NCBI GenBank assembly: GCA_023678885.1
Contig: CM043002.1
Coordinates: 2,622,022 to 2,686,021 of the forward strand
Reading direction: 5' to 3'
DNA length: 64,000 nucleotides
Source of the DNA: Pogostemon cablin
Lineage: Eukaryota; Streptophyta; Magnoliopsida; Lamiales; Lamiaceae
This document shows, one piece after another, positions 24,557-35,570 of this stretch. The notes beneath the pieces are model-generated. The model was not told where the DNA came from. It worked only from the letters and a program-made list of their open reading frames with translations, and made no database searches. The translations under genes were made by a program, and so were the position numbers. Position 1 is the first letter of the stretch. Every line of letters begins with the position of its first letter.

Positions 24557-25552
24557 CTCTATTAGTCAACAAAAAAAAAAAAAAAAATCCTTTTTTAATT
24601 ATTTCTTTATAAAACCATTAATGCATATATGTATATATCTATTTAGTTTGAATTATAATGTGTGGCAATGTATTATTGAGTAGTAATCGATTATATATAC
24701 ATGCATAAAACTTTGTGGTTAATCGTTTTGTGGTTTGTCTTTTATCTTTCCTCTAGAGTTTAATGCCAATTTTAAAGGTATATAATTGTAATTTTATTTT
24801 TTGGTTCATGTAAGATTATATATTTAGAGTTTAAAATTAAAATCGCCTTATACAAATTTACTTTTTTAAAAATAGTTTTAGTAAATTTAATTTCTCCGAA
24901 ATAGTCCCATAACTTTTAAATTTTCACCAAAATTATCATTTTTACTTAAAAATGTTCAATTTTTCTAATTCCATGGGATAAGATTGAATTGATGTTTTTA
25001 CAAAGTTATGTAACAAAATTGATAAGAAAATATTTTTTTTGGACGAAATCGGAACAAAACTTAAAGGTTTGGGACAAAAATGAATATCTTAACTATTTTA
25101 AGAACTTTTCAAATAAAGTTAAAAGATATGGGAGATTTATATTATAAATTCAATTTATTAATAAAGTTAAAAGATAGGGAAGATTTATGTTTTAAATTCA
25201 ATTTATTAATTGTGATCCATAATCTATTTTACCTCGAATGTTAAGGTCTACTTTTAGGTATATAATTAATGTTAAATTTGTTGATGTAATTATCCATTAA
25301 CTCATAATCTAAAAAATTGTAAATACAGTGTTTGCACGTACGCCATACATATAATTAATCTATCTTGCTAGCTATTTTGCATATAGTAAATTGATAATGT
25401 AAAACCAAAATGGTCCACAACTTCTTTTTTATAATTTGATAAAGAAAAAAAAAATCAATTTTGATCCCAAAACTTTCATAATTGCGTTAATTCAATTCAA
25501 ATTTAGCTAGAAATTGATTTTTTTTAACTTAAAACAGTTTTTTTAAACTAGA

Positions 25553-25605
<53 letters not shown>

Positions 25606-27052
25606 TTGGGTTTTATTATGAGAGCTCAAATCCTTTTGGGTATGATTATTTCCAATTTTGAAAATCTGTTTTAGGGTTCCAAAACCTATACATGCATGTT
25701 CTAATTGGATTTTAAAATTAACCAAAACCTATACATGAATGTTCTTATTGGATATTAAACTTAACCAAAACCTACCTACAAACTACATTATCATTAAAAC
25801 TTCCATCTTCCACACATTATTAATACTCTTTCTCTCCCCTCACACATCAATATCTACACTATCACCACAAATGCCTTACAAATAGATCTATTTGACATAA
25901 TTAAGTTGAAATATAGCATATTAAAAACTTAAAACAAATATAAATTATCACTATTCATTTGATTTGTAGTGTCTCATCGTCTTTTACATATATTGCCCTT
26001 ATTTTCTTTGAAATATTTGAAAACCGACAATTATTAGATTTCCCAAATTACAAGCTCCCAAGAAAAATGGACAAAAATTTAATATTAATGATACATTTCA
26101 AAAAGATTAATAAACATTTACACCAAAAAATTAATTTAAGAACTCCAATTTAACCGACAGGGGCAACACCAAGAATCACGATTATAGCAGTAGTAGTCCA
26201 AGGAAAAAGAAGATTATTAAGAAATTTGTTCAAGAAGAGGAGAGGGGGTGACTGATGTTCAAGAAAGTTCAAGAAAATGTAATGTACATAGGAAGAGCGC
26301 GCTTGAATCGGAAGATGCTAAGCTTACTTGGATATGGATGTAATGGAAGATGACGGAAATAGAACAATCTGACGTCGTTGATAGTTTTTTAACGGAGAGT
26401 GCTTAAGTGTTTTATCCTAAAATAATGAAGGGATAAATTGATCTTAATTAGAAATATAGAGTGTTTGGATGAACATGAAAAAGATCAGGGCTAACTTGAT
26501 CCTGTAATATAAGATCAAGAGCACCTTTTGCCCAATATAATATCATTTAGTATAAAAGTTAATATCCTTGATTTAAAAAAAAAAAAAAGGAAAGGGCAAA
26601 CACTTGTATGAACCGAGCTCACACGTGAATCCTATTTTTACTAATTTTTTTAGTATATGAAAAATTACTTTTTAGAGAGATAAACTATTACTCTTTTAAA
26701 TGAAAAAAATATTCTTCAAATTCATGCACACTCTGATTTATTGATTACTTTTTATTACATGAAAAATTACTTTTTAAAAAGATGAACTCGATTCACACCA
26801 TACTCATTAAAAAATTATCTCAATCAAACATTAGTAACAATATTAGTATTTCAACTATCTCTTAACTCTTTCAATTAAAAAAATAGATTTATTAATTAAA
26901 ATAAATACTTTTAAAATAAAATTTAATATCCTTAATATGTACATATGCGGCCCAAAGTGACTAACTCTTTTATTTACGAGAAACAACTAATGAAAAAAAA
27001 ATTGGGTTAATTAACAAGGATTTATTTATTGTTTAAAGTTATAACTGTATAA
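24557..27052. other. Gene-free AT-rich spacer between copies 2 and 3
   Basis: The spacer holds a degenerate long-TIR MITE relative (about 24890-25085, with CCCATAACTTTTAAATTTTC facing CTTAAAGGTTTGGGACAAAA), a (TA)n run at 25558-25603, and a less AT-rich patch at 26160-26560 that may be transposon remnant. I see no supported gene. Confidence 0.4.
25558..25603. repeat. (TA)n microsatellite
   Basis: An uninterrupted TA dinucleotide run of about 23 units. Confidence 0.95.
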
Positions 27053-27310
27053 CTCTCTCTACCCTAAGTATTCATGCACACTCTCTATTTTGAGGTATGT
27101 CATGTATTTATATAAGTTTCACTAATAGTAAAAATATACTACTATATATTTTATTTACTTTTTACACTTTATTTATCATTCCCAACAATTTTATCTACTT
27201 TTTTTTAATTATCAATTTACTCCTTTTTTTTTTTTACATTATATATTTAAAAATAATATTTCCTAATCTACATGCCCAAATGGGCATAAGTATTCAGGAC
27301 GGAGGAGGAA
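27053..27310. mobile_element. Degenerate Stowaway MITE abutting peptide copy 3
   Basis: The left end CTCTCTCTACCCTAAGTATT pairs imperfectly with the right end AAGTATTCAGGACGGAGGAG, which is followed by AAGTATAA. The element ends about 10 nt from the stop codon of copy 3 and so may have shaped its C-terminus or 3' UTR. Confidence 0.5.
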
Positions 27311-27319
27311 GTATAATTT

Positions 27320-28635
27320 TCAATTATTTGGATCCAAGTCCTGCTCTTGGATTTGTGGGCCATCATTGGTGGATCCAAGTCCATGCTCTACTAACGTAAA
27401 CTTCTCCTGTGATTGGATTTGTGGGCCATCATTGTTTGTGGATCCAAGTCCATGCTCTATTAATGTAAACTTCTCCTGTGATTGGACTTGTGGGCCATCA
27501 TTGGTTGGTGATGGGCTTTGTGGGCCAGCACTGGTTGGTGATGGGTTTTGTGGGCCCTCGCTGTCTATTGATTCGCTTAATGGGCCAGCACCTTGGTGAC
27601 GCTTCACTGCTTCATTTTCAAGGGTGGTGAGTTGTGAAGTTGCTCCAAATAGCCCTTTCATTTACAATTCAACGCAAAATAAGTTAGTATATATAAATGG
27701 GATTATTGATTTTAATTCAACCCACATAATAATATATAAATAATAATTGATTATCAATATCTCTTATTACTCCGGACCAACCAAGCACTCCAAGAAGTGA
27801 TTTATCAATATTCACATGACCCTCAAATCACACGCATCAATGTTATTTCACAACATATGGAGTATTCACTAAATTTGGAGGGAAAATATCAAAATTCGTC
27901 CAGTAAGTATAGTTGGTAATGTTAATTATTTTTTATTTGCAATTCTCAATTTTGATTATTTTTCGTTCAATTTTGATTTTTTGTCCAAATTTAGTATTTT
28001 ATCAAATTTTCTCCTTTTTTTCTTCAAAATTAGTCCTTTATGTTCAAAAAAAGTCCAAAATTAGTCTAAAAATATACTCAGTCCATCCCATTCAAATAAG
28101 GTCTTTTTTTTCATTTTGGCCGTCCCAACTAAAGGATCTCCTTTCATTTTTACACACATGGGACCCACACACACCCACTAATATAATTAAAATATGGGAC
28201 CCACACTCCCACTAATACAACTACTCACTGCACATTGAATAATAATACTCCTTAATCCACGTGGCAAAAAGAAAAACCTACCCTTGATGTGGGATGGAGA
28301 GAGTACAAAATTTGAACCAAAAGTGGACAAAAAATGACCAAAATTGAGAATCACCGAAAAAAATAAAAAGATTAAATTAAGTTGGAATCAACCATACTTC
28401 TTACATGATATTTTCCCAAATTTAGAAAGGTAGCATGTATGCATGAGAATGTAGAGAGAGAGTGTTTACAATTGCATTGAACACCGCAAGGGACGAGGCA
28501 GATGGTGCTTCCTCTGTCGGCGCATTCAGTGATGCATTTTTTCATGCAGGCATCGTCCTTTTGATCTGCACAACTGCAACACTTCATCAATGCAATAACA
28601 ACAATTAACCACCATACCCACCTTCCACTAGCCAT
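27320..28635 (-). CDS. Ole e 6-like secreted peptide, copy 3 (long acidic repeat tail)
   Basis: The proposed gene has exon 1 at 28635-28470 and exon 2 at 27654-27320, encoding 166 residues. A signal peptide (MASGRWVWWLIVVIALMKCC, then SCA) precedes six core cysteines at 30, 34, 38, 46, 50 and 54 with the same spacing as the other copies. The inferred intron (donor T|GTAAAC, acceptor AAAG|GG) joins it to WLFGATSQL. The tail then differs completely from the basic tails. It is acidic and rich in Gly, Pro, Gln and Ser, with short GPQNPSPTS-type repeats followed by two full copies and one partial copy of a unit containing DGPQIQSQEKFTLVEHGLG. The total length is a whole number of codons with no stop, which supports the model. 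Exon 1 is certain; exon 2 could instead be a separate or decayed frame. Confidence 0.65.
27354..27500. repeat. Coding tandem repeat, about 66-69 bp unit
   Basis: Unit 1 (27354-27419) and unit 2 (27420-27488) both start GTGGGCCATCATTG and end CTCCTGTGATTGGA.TT. Unit 2 has a 3-bp in-frame insertion. A third partial unit follows, then shorter GGGCCAGCACTGG-type repeats to about 27590. In the minus frame these encode the repeated tail of copy 3. Confidence 0.9.
27941..28353. mobile_element. Long-TIR MITE split by a Stowaway
   Basis: CAATTCTCAATTTTGATTAT at the left faces GACCAAAATTGAGAATCACC at the right, forming the outer inverted repeat. The interior is occupied by the Stowaway at 28077-28303. 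The element lies within the inferred intron of copy 3. Confidence 0.55.
28077..28303. mobile_element. Nested Stowaway MITE in the copy 3 intron
   Basis: The termini CTCAGTCCATCCCATTCAAA and GATGTGGGATGGAGAGAG are flanked by TA on both sides. The interior has the family word GGGACCCACAC twice. Confidence 0.8.
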
Positions 28636-28689
28636 CTTCTTATTTTATTTTTACTTTATTTATTACATCTGCATCTTCTTATTTATCTC

Positions 28690-28808
28690 TCTCTCTATAC
28701 ATCTATACCATTAATGGTGGGGTGTGTTTGAGGCTTCAAGAGGAAACACAACCCCCATTTGTGGGGGATCCTATATCAAACCTGTGGACCCCCTTCATTT
28801 CTCAACAG
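28690..28808 (-). promoter_or_regulatory. Promoter block of peptide copy 3
   Basis: A weak TATA-like CTATACATCTATA lies at about 28694-28706. A more diverged version of the shared block follows at 28736-28808 (CAAGAGGAAACACAACCCCC, then CTTCATTTCTCAAC). The ATTAATGGTGGGGTGTG stretch resembles ATCATTGGTGGGGTTTG upstream of copy 1. Confidence 0.5.
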
Positions 28809-28995
28809 AAATCATGTATACATATAGTAATACTCATGAGTATAATACTGCATATATTAAAAATATGTGTGCAATTATAATCATGCTTTAATAAAATTTT
28901 AATCCAAAGGTTATATTAATTATTTTACAATCTTAACATATTAAATCTTATAGGTGCACCGGTACACAAGTACAATATAATAAGATTAAAATATA

Positions 28996-29360
28996 CTCTA
29001 TTCATTCCGACATATTGTATACGTGATTTTTTTTTGCATGTAGATTAAAAAATATAATATTTTAATGTGTAGTGAGCTAAGAAATATAATATTTAATGTG
29101 CATTTGGTACATTTTAGTTGTTTAGTGTGAGCCCATTATGGTATTCATTGTTCTATGTAGATCTCGTCTAAAGTGTCCGTTTGTTTTTTGCACATTGATT
29201 AAGGAGTATTATTAGTTGTATTAGAGGGAAGTAATGAGTAATATTGTGTACTTTTTTACTAAATAAGAAAAATGAATACTTTTGAATCGGACGCTAAAAA
29301 TAGTAAAATGGACACCTTAGAAGTGGACGGAGGGAGTACCTTTCAACTAGACGGAGTGAG
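28996..29360. mobile_element. Stowaway MITE with a nested Stowaway
   Basis: The outer ends CTCTATTCATTCCGACATAT and CAACTAGACGGAGTGAG are flanked by TA (28994-28995 and 29361-29362). A second right terminus, GTGGACGGAGGGAG-TA, ends at 29336. Its partner near 29160 (TCTAAAGTGTCCG) marks an inner element at about 29160-29336. Confidence 0.65.
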
Positions 29361-29929
29361 TATATTACTTCCCCAAAAGGAGTGTGTACGAACAGAAAAG
29401 GGTTGTGAAAGGAGTATCATATTGATATAATTAGAGCTCAAGAACCAACATGTTAAAAAGAAAAAAACTAAGAAGATGATATATTATGTGTGAAATGAAT
29501 AAGATGAACACAAGATTTATGTGGTTCGGTAAAATTTATTTTAAAGTTTATTATTTTTTAACTTTAGTATAATTTATTATATAATTGAATGAAATTTATC
29601 TAATATATATGTAAATATTCAAAAAATTTAATATCAATTTTGTATTTTGTCAGATTTATATAATTTATGATTTTAAGTATCACTATTTTTATTGTTTATG
29701 TAATTTATAGTCAATAGGATGAGGATGGTTGTCGGGAGAGATGTCGAGTAGGAAGTCAATTTGTTGTTGGGGTTGAATCAAATGTGTCCACGTGTACGGC
29801 GGTGGCCATCTTCTCTTAATTATGAAACTCACCATTTTCAGAACAATAGTTGCAACGATTTCTTGAGATGCACTTAAAATCCCTACTACTGTATTACTAC
29901 TGTATTCCAAAGTTGCATTATTGTATTAC

Positions 29930-30205
29930 AATGTAATGCAAGCTATCGGAGTAATGTTTGGGAAAACAAAAGATAAGAATTTTAGAATTTTTGGGCAAAC
30001 AAAAGATAATACTATTTATCATGCTTCTAAAACTTTGAACTCATGCCAAGTAAACTACACAACCATGGAGGATGAGTTCTTAGCTGTTGTATATGCATTT
30101 GAAAGTTCCGTCCTACTTGAGTTGGCATAATGGTGTACACTGATTATACGGCTATTAAATATCTCATGAGTAAGAAGGATGCATTTCAAATGCGAATCTT
30201 ATACA
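29930..30205 (+). pseudogene. Ty3/gypsy reverse transcriptase-RNase H fragment
   Basis: The plus-strand translation has the retroelement RNase H landmarks IYHASKTLNSCQVNYTTMED, then EFLAVVYAFE. After a stop near 30128 and a frameshift it continues as VYTDYTAIKYLMSKKDAF. The family normally reads YASKTLN..Q.NYTTTEKELLAVV followed by VYTDH.ALKYL. It is only a scrap of a Pol polyprotein with no LTRs recognised nearby, so this is a dead remnant. Confidence 0.85.
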
Positions 30206-30224
30206 CATACGGCTACTAAAGATA

Positions 30225-30473
30225 GGGTGCATCCACATACAAATATAAACAAAAACATATACAATTAAGAGTAAAAATATATACAATTTAATTATTAATT
30301 TTTTTAATGAAAAATTGTATATAATATTCAATAAAATCTTTTACACATATGGATGTTAATTTTTTTAATGAAAAATTAATGTGAAAAAAGTATACAATTA
30401 TTACAAAACACGTATACAAAATAGAATAATATGTATACAAAATAGAATAAAAAGTATAAATATGGGTGCACCC
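30225..30473. mobile_element. Small MITE with GGGTGCAYCC termini, copy A
   Basis: It begins GGGTGCATCCACATACAAAT and ends ATAAATATGGGTGCACCC, so its ends are inverted repeats. The interior is made of GTATACA/TATACAA words. A reverse-oriented relative lies at 32906-33180. The hAT element at 30478 is inserted at its right edge. Confidence 0.6.
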
Positions 30474-30477
30474 TTGC

Positions 30478-31410
30478 TAGAGCTGTCAATTTAGATTATT
30501 GGGATGGTTCAACCCATAACCCATCACAACCCGTACTTTGATTGACCCAAATGGGTTGGGTCACCACGGGTTGGGCCCATCGCGGGTCGGACCACCTATG
30601 GGTCGGGTTATTGCGGGTCGAACCATTTTTTTTATATTTTAGATTTTAATATTTATATAATAAAAATATTATCACCCAACCCTACCCCTACCCACCCCCC
30701 ACAACCCCACCCACCCACCCACCCACCCCCAATTTTTTTTAAAATTTTAGATTTAAATATTTAAATAATAAAAATATTATCAGCCAACTCTACACCCCAC
30801 CCACCCCACCCCACCCCACCCCACCCACTCACCCCAAAAAAAAATTTTAAATTTTTTTTTTAGATTTTAATATTAAATTCTAAAATAAATTTTAAAAAAA
30901 TTTGGAGGGGATGGGTGGGGGTGGGTAGGGGATAGGGTTGGGTGATAATATTTTTATTATTTAAATATTAAAATTTTTAAAAAAAAAAATTGGTGGGGGT
31001 TTGGGGGAAATGAGGGAGGGAGGGAGGGAGGGAGGAAGGGTAATAATATTTTTATAATTTAAATATTAAATTTTAAAAAAATATAAAAAATTTGGGGGGT
31101 GGGGTGGGTAGGGGATAATATTTTTATCATTTAAATATTAAAATTTAAGAAAAATTAAAAAAAAAATTGGGGGTGGGTTAGGGATATGGTTGGATGATAA
31201 TATTTTTATTATTTAAATACTCTGTATTAAAATCTAAAAGTTGTATGTTATTTTTTTAAATTTTAATTTATAAAAGTGGGTTGATGTTGGGTTGGTGGGG
31301 CGGTGCGGGTTAACTTACACTCTAGTGGGTTTGAAGTGGGGCTGGTTAATTTTGGGTTGAGAAATTGGTGGGTTGGGGGCGGGTTGTCCCAACCCATTTT
31401 GACAATGCTA
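30478..31410. mobile_element. hAT-type MITE, 933 bp, with C-rich and G-rich halves
   Basis: The left end TAGAGCTGTCAATTTAG and right end whose reverse complement is TAGCATTGTCAAAATGGGTT match the plant hAT terminus pattern TAGNGCTGTCAAAA. A perfect 8-bp target duplication, ACCCTTGC, flanks it (30470-30477 and 31411-31418). The left interior is rich in CCCACCC runs and the right interior in GGGTGGG runs. These sit in repeated modules containing GATAATATTTTTAT, and the whole can fold back. No transposase is present. Confidence 0.92.
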
Positions 31411-31418
31411 ACCCTTGC

Positions 31419-32811
31419 ACCCGGGTGCACCCAATATATACTCCATTTTTTATAATCATTAATTACACGAATGAAAATATATTTACGTAATTTAAATATT
31501 AAGAAATATATAAAATTTATTTTAAAGTTTATTATTTTTTAAATTTACAAAATATTATACTATAATTTATTATATAATTAAATGGAATTTATCTAATATA
31601 CATGTAAATATTCAAAATTTTAATATGAATTTTATGATTTTGTAAACTAAAATATTAAAAGATATGATATCGAGTTTATTTTGATATAATTTAAGTTTTA
31701 CCTAATTTATTTTTTTAAGAATTATTTATAAACTTACAAAATATATATTTATAATGAAAGTAAAGAACATTTCAAAAGTATGATGTACACAAATAAAGAG
31801 AACAGGTTTGTAAACTTACGTATTAAAATCTATTGACATCGAGTTTATTTTGACATAAGTTTTACATAATTTATTATTTTAAGAATTATTTATAAATTTA
31901 CAAAATTTATTTTAAAGTTTAATATTTAATTTACAAAATACTATAGTAACTAAAATATTTTAAAATTTGGTAGGTAATAACATTTTGTAGTGATATGTAC
32001 ACGTTATAGAAAATTTCCCAACAATAAAAATTTGTGAATCAACCGATACCCATTAATTATTCACAAGAACGACAATAAAAATGTGTGAATGTGTGAATTT
32101 GTGAAGTAAACTACTAATATATGAAGACATCTAAGATGGTCTAATAATAGATCAACATCATTCCAAGGTTTTATCTCGAATCAGGCTGACGTAATGTACG
32201 TAAAATGTAGTTGTACATAAAATGTAGTAATCCAAGAATTGTTGTTTCGATCGTTTTCAGCCTTTCGTTGCCCGGCTTACGTAATGTAATAATCCAAAAA
32301 CTGTTGTTCGAATCCCCACGTAATCCCAATGCAACAATCCAAAAATTGTTGTTCAGATCCCACGTAATCCCAACTTAACAATCCAAAAACTGTTGTTCGA
32401 TCCATTTTAGTTGCCCAAGTGTGCAGACGCATAGGCAAAACGTATTTTGTTCGCATAATATTATAGTATAATGATGGAGTTTTTTCAATTAAAATTTTGA
32501 AAAACTATTAATTTGAAATTTAAATTATTTTTTCTATCAATTAGGTACATGACATATATAATATCATCCATTTGAGACGCCCTAAATTAATAAAGTATGA
32601 GACCTGAAAAAGTAATTTAAACTCAAATGATAGTTTATCAATTTTTTAAATCTTAAATTGAAGAATTCAGGTAATATACATACAAAATATTAAAGATTTT
32701 AAATATAAAATTTTATTTTGTCACATTTTAGAATTTACATAATTAAATATTTTAAGAATTACTATTTTTATTAATTTACAAAAAAATATTTTAGAGTTAT
32801 TATTTTCATAA

Positions 32812-32857
<46 letters not shown>

Positions 32858-32905
32858 GAATCTTATCCTTTATTTTATGAGTTGATATTAAGTGAATCGG
32901 GTGAA
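31419..32905. other. AT-rich repetitive spacer
   Basis: No gene is present. Blocks such as AAAATTTATTTTAAAGTTTA recur at about 29528, 31510 and 31900. Short direct repeats of CAATCCAAAAACTGTTGTTC type lie at about 32230-32400. A (TA)n run is at 32816-32853. Confidence 0.5.
32816..32853. repeat. (TA)n microsatellite
   Basis: A near-perfect TA dinucleotide run. Confidence 0.9.
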
Positions 32906-33180
32906 GGGTGCACCATATATGTATAATTTTTTATTCTATTTTGTATACGTGTCTTAATAATTTTATATTTTTTTCACACTAAATTTTTCATTAAAAAAAC
33001 TAGCATCCATAAGTGTATAATATTTTATTCAATAGTGTATACATGTTTTTTAATAATTGTATATTTTTTTACACTCCATTTTTTATAAAAAAATTAACAA
33101 TTAAATTGTATACATTTTTGTTCATAATTGTATATTTTTTATTTATATTTATATACGTTTGTGAATGTGTGTAGGTGCAC
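32906..33180. mobile_element. Small GGGTGCACC MITE, copy B, inverted relative to copy A
   Basis: It begins GGGTGCACCATATATGTATA and ends GTGTGTAGGTGCAC. Read in reverse complement it is collinear with 30225-30473, sharing TATTCTATTTTGTATACGTG and TTAACAATTAAATTGTATAC-type segments. It is a diverged second member of the family. Confidence 0.6.
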
Positions 33181-34060
33181 AGTATAATTAGTCTTATTTT
33201 AATAAGTTATGTTGTGGTATTTAAATAAAAAATGAATTAAATTTTATTAAAATAGAATTTTAGTATTTAAATAGTTATATCATTAAAATAATTAATTAAT
33301 CAAATAAAGATTCATCAAATTGTTTGTAGGAATTTATCTAATAGACTTGTAAAATATTGAAAATTTTTAATATCAATTTTATTTTGTCGACAAATATTAA
33401 AATTTGCATAATTAATTTACAAATTTAACATCTCTACCTACACCTTACACCTTTGAGTGAATTAAACTCAGGTAAATGTTTACTTTTTTTTTTAAAATAT
33501 TCATATATTAACCTTTATTTTTTTTAAGAAACATTTTTTTGTATGTTTTTTTTTTATTTTTCCTTTTTTACTTTTATAAACCATTTTGACACTAGGGTTT
33601 AATATTTACACTAAAAATTAAAAGACAAATACTAGTGTGCACCAAATTTTAAGGTGCACCAAATAATTCAAATTCAATTCACCCATCATATATAAATAAT
33701 TTTGATTTGTATTTCATTCCCTTCATTTCTCATGCTCCCTTACGTAAATTTCTCTCTATCCTTATTTTTCTTTCTCTACTAATTTTTTCATTCTTTCTCC
33801 TATATTAAAATATTTTTAAAATTAATTTATTTTTTTTATTTGATTCAAATTTATATTAATTAATTTTTAGAATGACGATATTTAATATATATGATTTTAT
33901 TTATAATTGTGTTATTTTTTTTAAGTAGTGTATAAAATTAAAAAGACAAAAATTAACTTGGACCCGTCTTATTTTTTAAAATTGATGGAACCGGATTTTA
34001 AACTGTTAAATGGGTATTCGTTAATGTAATACAAGGTACAGCTTTTCAATACGGGTCAAA
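33181..34060. other. AT-rich spacer without a gene
   Basis: Only AT-rich low-complexity sequence is seen, with stray GGTGCACC words near 33650. No frame has recognisable similarity. Confidence 0.5.
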
Positions 34061-34215
34061 CCTCAATTAATGATTTTGTTACTGTATTCTCTCCCTTTCT
34101 CTCTCCACTAACACGTGACTATCCTTACTCTTTCTCTTTCCTCAATTAATGATTTTTGACTGTATTCTCTACTTTCTCTCCTCACTAACACCTCTTTCCT
34201 CAATTAATGATTACT
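34061..34215. repeat. Imperfect tandem repeat of about 60-80 bp units
   Basis: CCTCAATTAATGATT starts repeat units at about 34061, 34140 and 34198, each followed by CTGTATTCTCT and CACTAACAC words. Related sequence (TCTCTCCCCACTAACACGTG) resumes at about 34815, beyond the GC-rich insert. Confidence 0.75.
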
Positions 34216-34285
34216 AAATTCCCTTTCTGTAAACCAATTAATGTACTTAATACGATTTACATCCTCCATCAATTTTTGGGACCCT

Positions 34286-34795
34286 TTCCATTCTTAAACT
34301 CGGGTGAAATCTACTGTCAAAAAGATATAAAAAGCTTGGACAGAACGAGAAGTGAGAGAGATGATAAGCTTTTTATGTGGGCGTATGTAAAAAGTGGGTC
34401 TTTTGTGCTTTTCTTTTCGACAAGGACATATGCCTTTGAAAGGGAAGATCGTCCTGCACTTTCCAGGTAAGCGGCAACCAGGATTGATCAGGTTCAGGAT
34501 CCCGTGATCGAGAGGTAGAGGTACGCTCGGACCTCGGATAACCTTCGCTATCTTTCTTTCTTCCCGGCCGGAGATGTCGAGTCGTTGGTCCGTCGTCTTT
34601 AGTTTTGCATCTTTGTTGACGAAATCAATACCACGTCCTGTGCGCGTAGCAGGAGAACAAGATGGAAGCGCGCCTGAAGGGGAAGCGGTCCGGCAGGTGG
34701 GCGAATCACCATCCGACCTCGCCAATCGGACTTTTAGGGGACTTTCATCCGTCTCCGAGCTTTTGGGCGTTGAAAACCTACTTCCGATTTATCTA
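34286..34795. other. GC-rich insertion, probable organellar (mitochondrial) DNA
   Basis: Base composition jumps sharply against very AT-rich flanks, with words such as CCCGGCCGGAGATGTCGAG and GCGGTCCGGCAGGTGGGCGA. Long frames stay open on both strands over the block, which fits plant mitochondrial DNA better than local nuclear DNA. The flanks belong to one repeat array, so this looks inserted. A captured fragment of nuclear gene or transposon is the alternative. The edges are approximate. Confidence 0.5.
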
Positions 34796-35039
34796 TAGAA
34801 TGCTCACCTCTCCACTTTCTCTCCCCACTAACACGTGATTATCCTCTTGCTCTTTCCACATTTGATAATTTACAGTTTCTCTCTCCACACGTACATATAT
34901 ACATACGTTATCTTTCCCTCTGGGTATTCTCTCTCCTCCTTCTCTCTTCACGTTAATTATCTGAGATTTCATCTTGTATGAGCTTTAGAACAAAATTTCA
35001 ATATTCCAGAGGACACCGACCTCTTGTATGTGAAAACTA

Positions 35040-35570
35040 ATATTTTTAAATCATTATCCATGATAAAATATTTTTTAAAAATATCTTAAATAATTAAGAT
35101 ATTTTTACAATTAGTTAGATAATTAATTGGATCACCCTTTTAAATCAATTAAATTGTGTGTAATCCATAAATTGTTAGATTATTTTGTAAAAAATTAATT
35201 ATATTACCCTTTAAAATTAATTAGAATACTTTTTATAATTAATTAGATCGCTCTTTGAAATAAATTAAATTGATACAATATATACATTGCTAGATTACTC
35301 TATAAAAATAATTAGGTTACTTTAATAGATTAGTTAGATCTCTATTTGGAATTATTTAGACCACTCTTTATATACGTTGTTAGGTCACTCTATAAAAATA
35401 ATTAAGTTACTCTTTAAAATTAGTTAGATCACTCTTTGGGATGAATTGAATCACTCTTTAGAATTAATTAAATTGATGCAATCTATACGTTGTTAGACTA
35501 CTCTATAAAAATTATTAAGTTACTCTTTGAAATTAATTAGGTTACTCTTTATAATAAATTGAGTTATTAT
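35040..35570. repeat. Degenerate short-period repeat array
   Basis: Words of the type TTAGATCACTCTTT, ATTAGGTTACTCTTTA and GTTAGATTACTCTATAAAAA recur every few tens of bases. The units are imperfect. It looks like a decayed minisatellite; no coding content is seen. Confidence 0.65.

Noticed and set aside
27354..27590. Repeats with regular spacing considered as a CRISPR array
   Set aside because: The units are directly adjacent with no unique spacers, encode an in-frame protein repeat, and the genome is a plant.
29689..29910. 73-codon minus-strand frame beside the gypsy remnant
   Set aside because: No recognisable motif; AT-rich surroundings and adjacency to a dead retroelement argue against a gene.
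34294..34725. 143-codon minus-strand frame in the GC-rich island
   Set aside because: Overlaps a plus-strand frame, lacks any recognised domain, and is best explained by composition of inserted organelle-like DNA.
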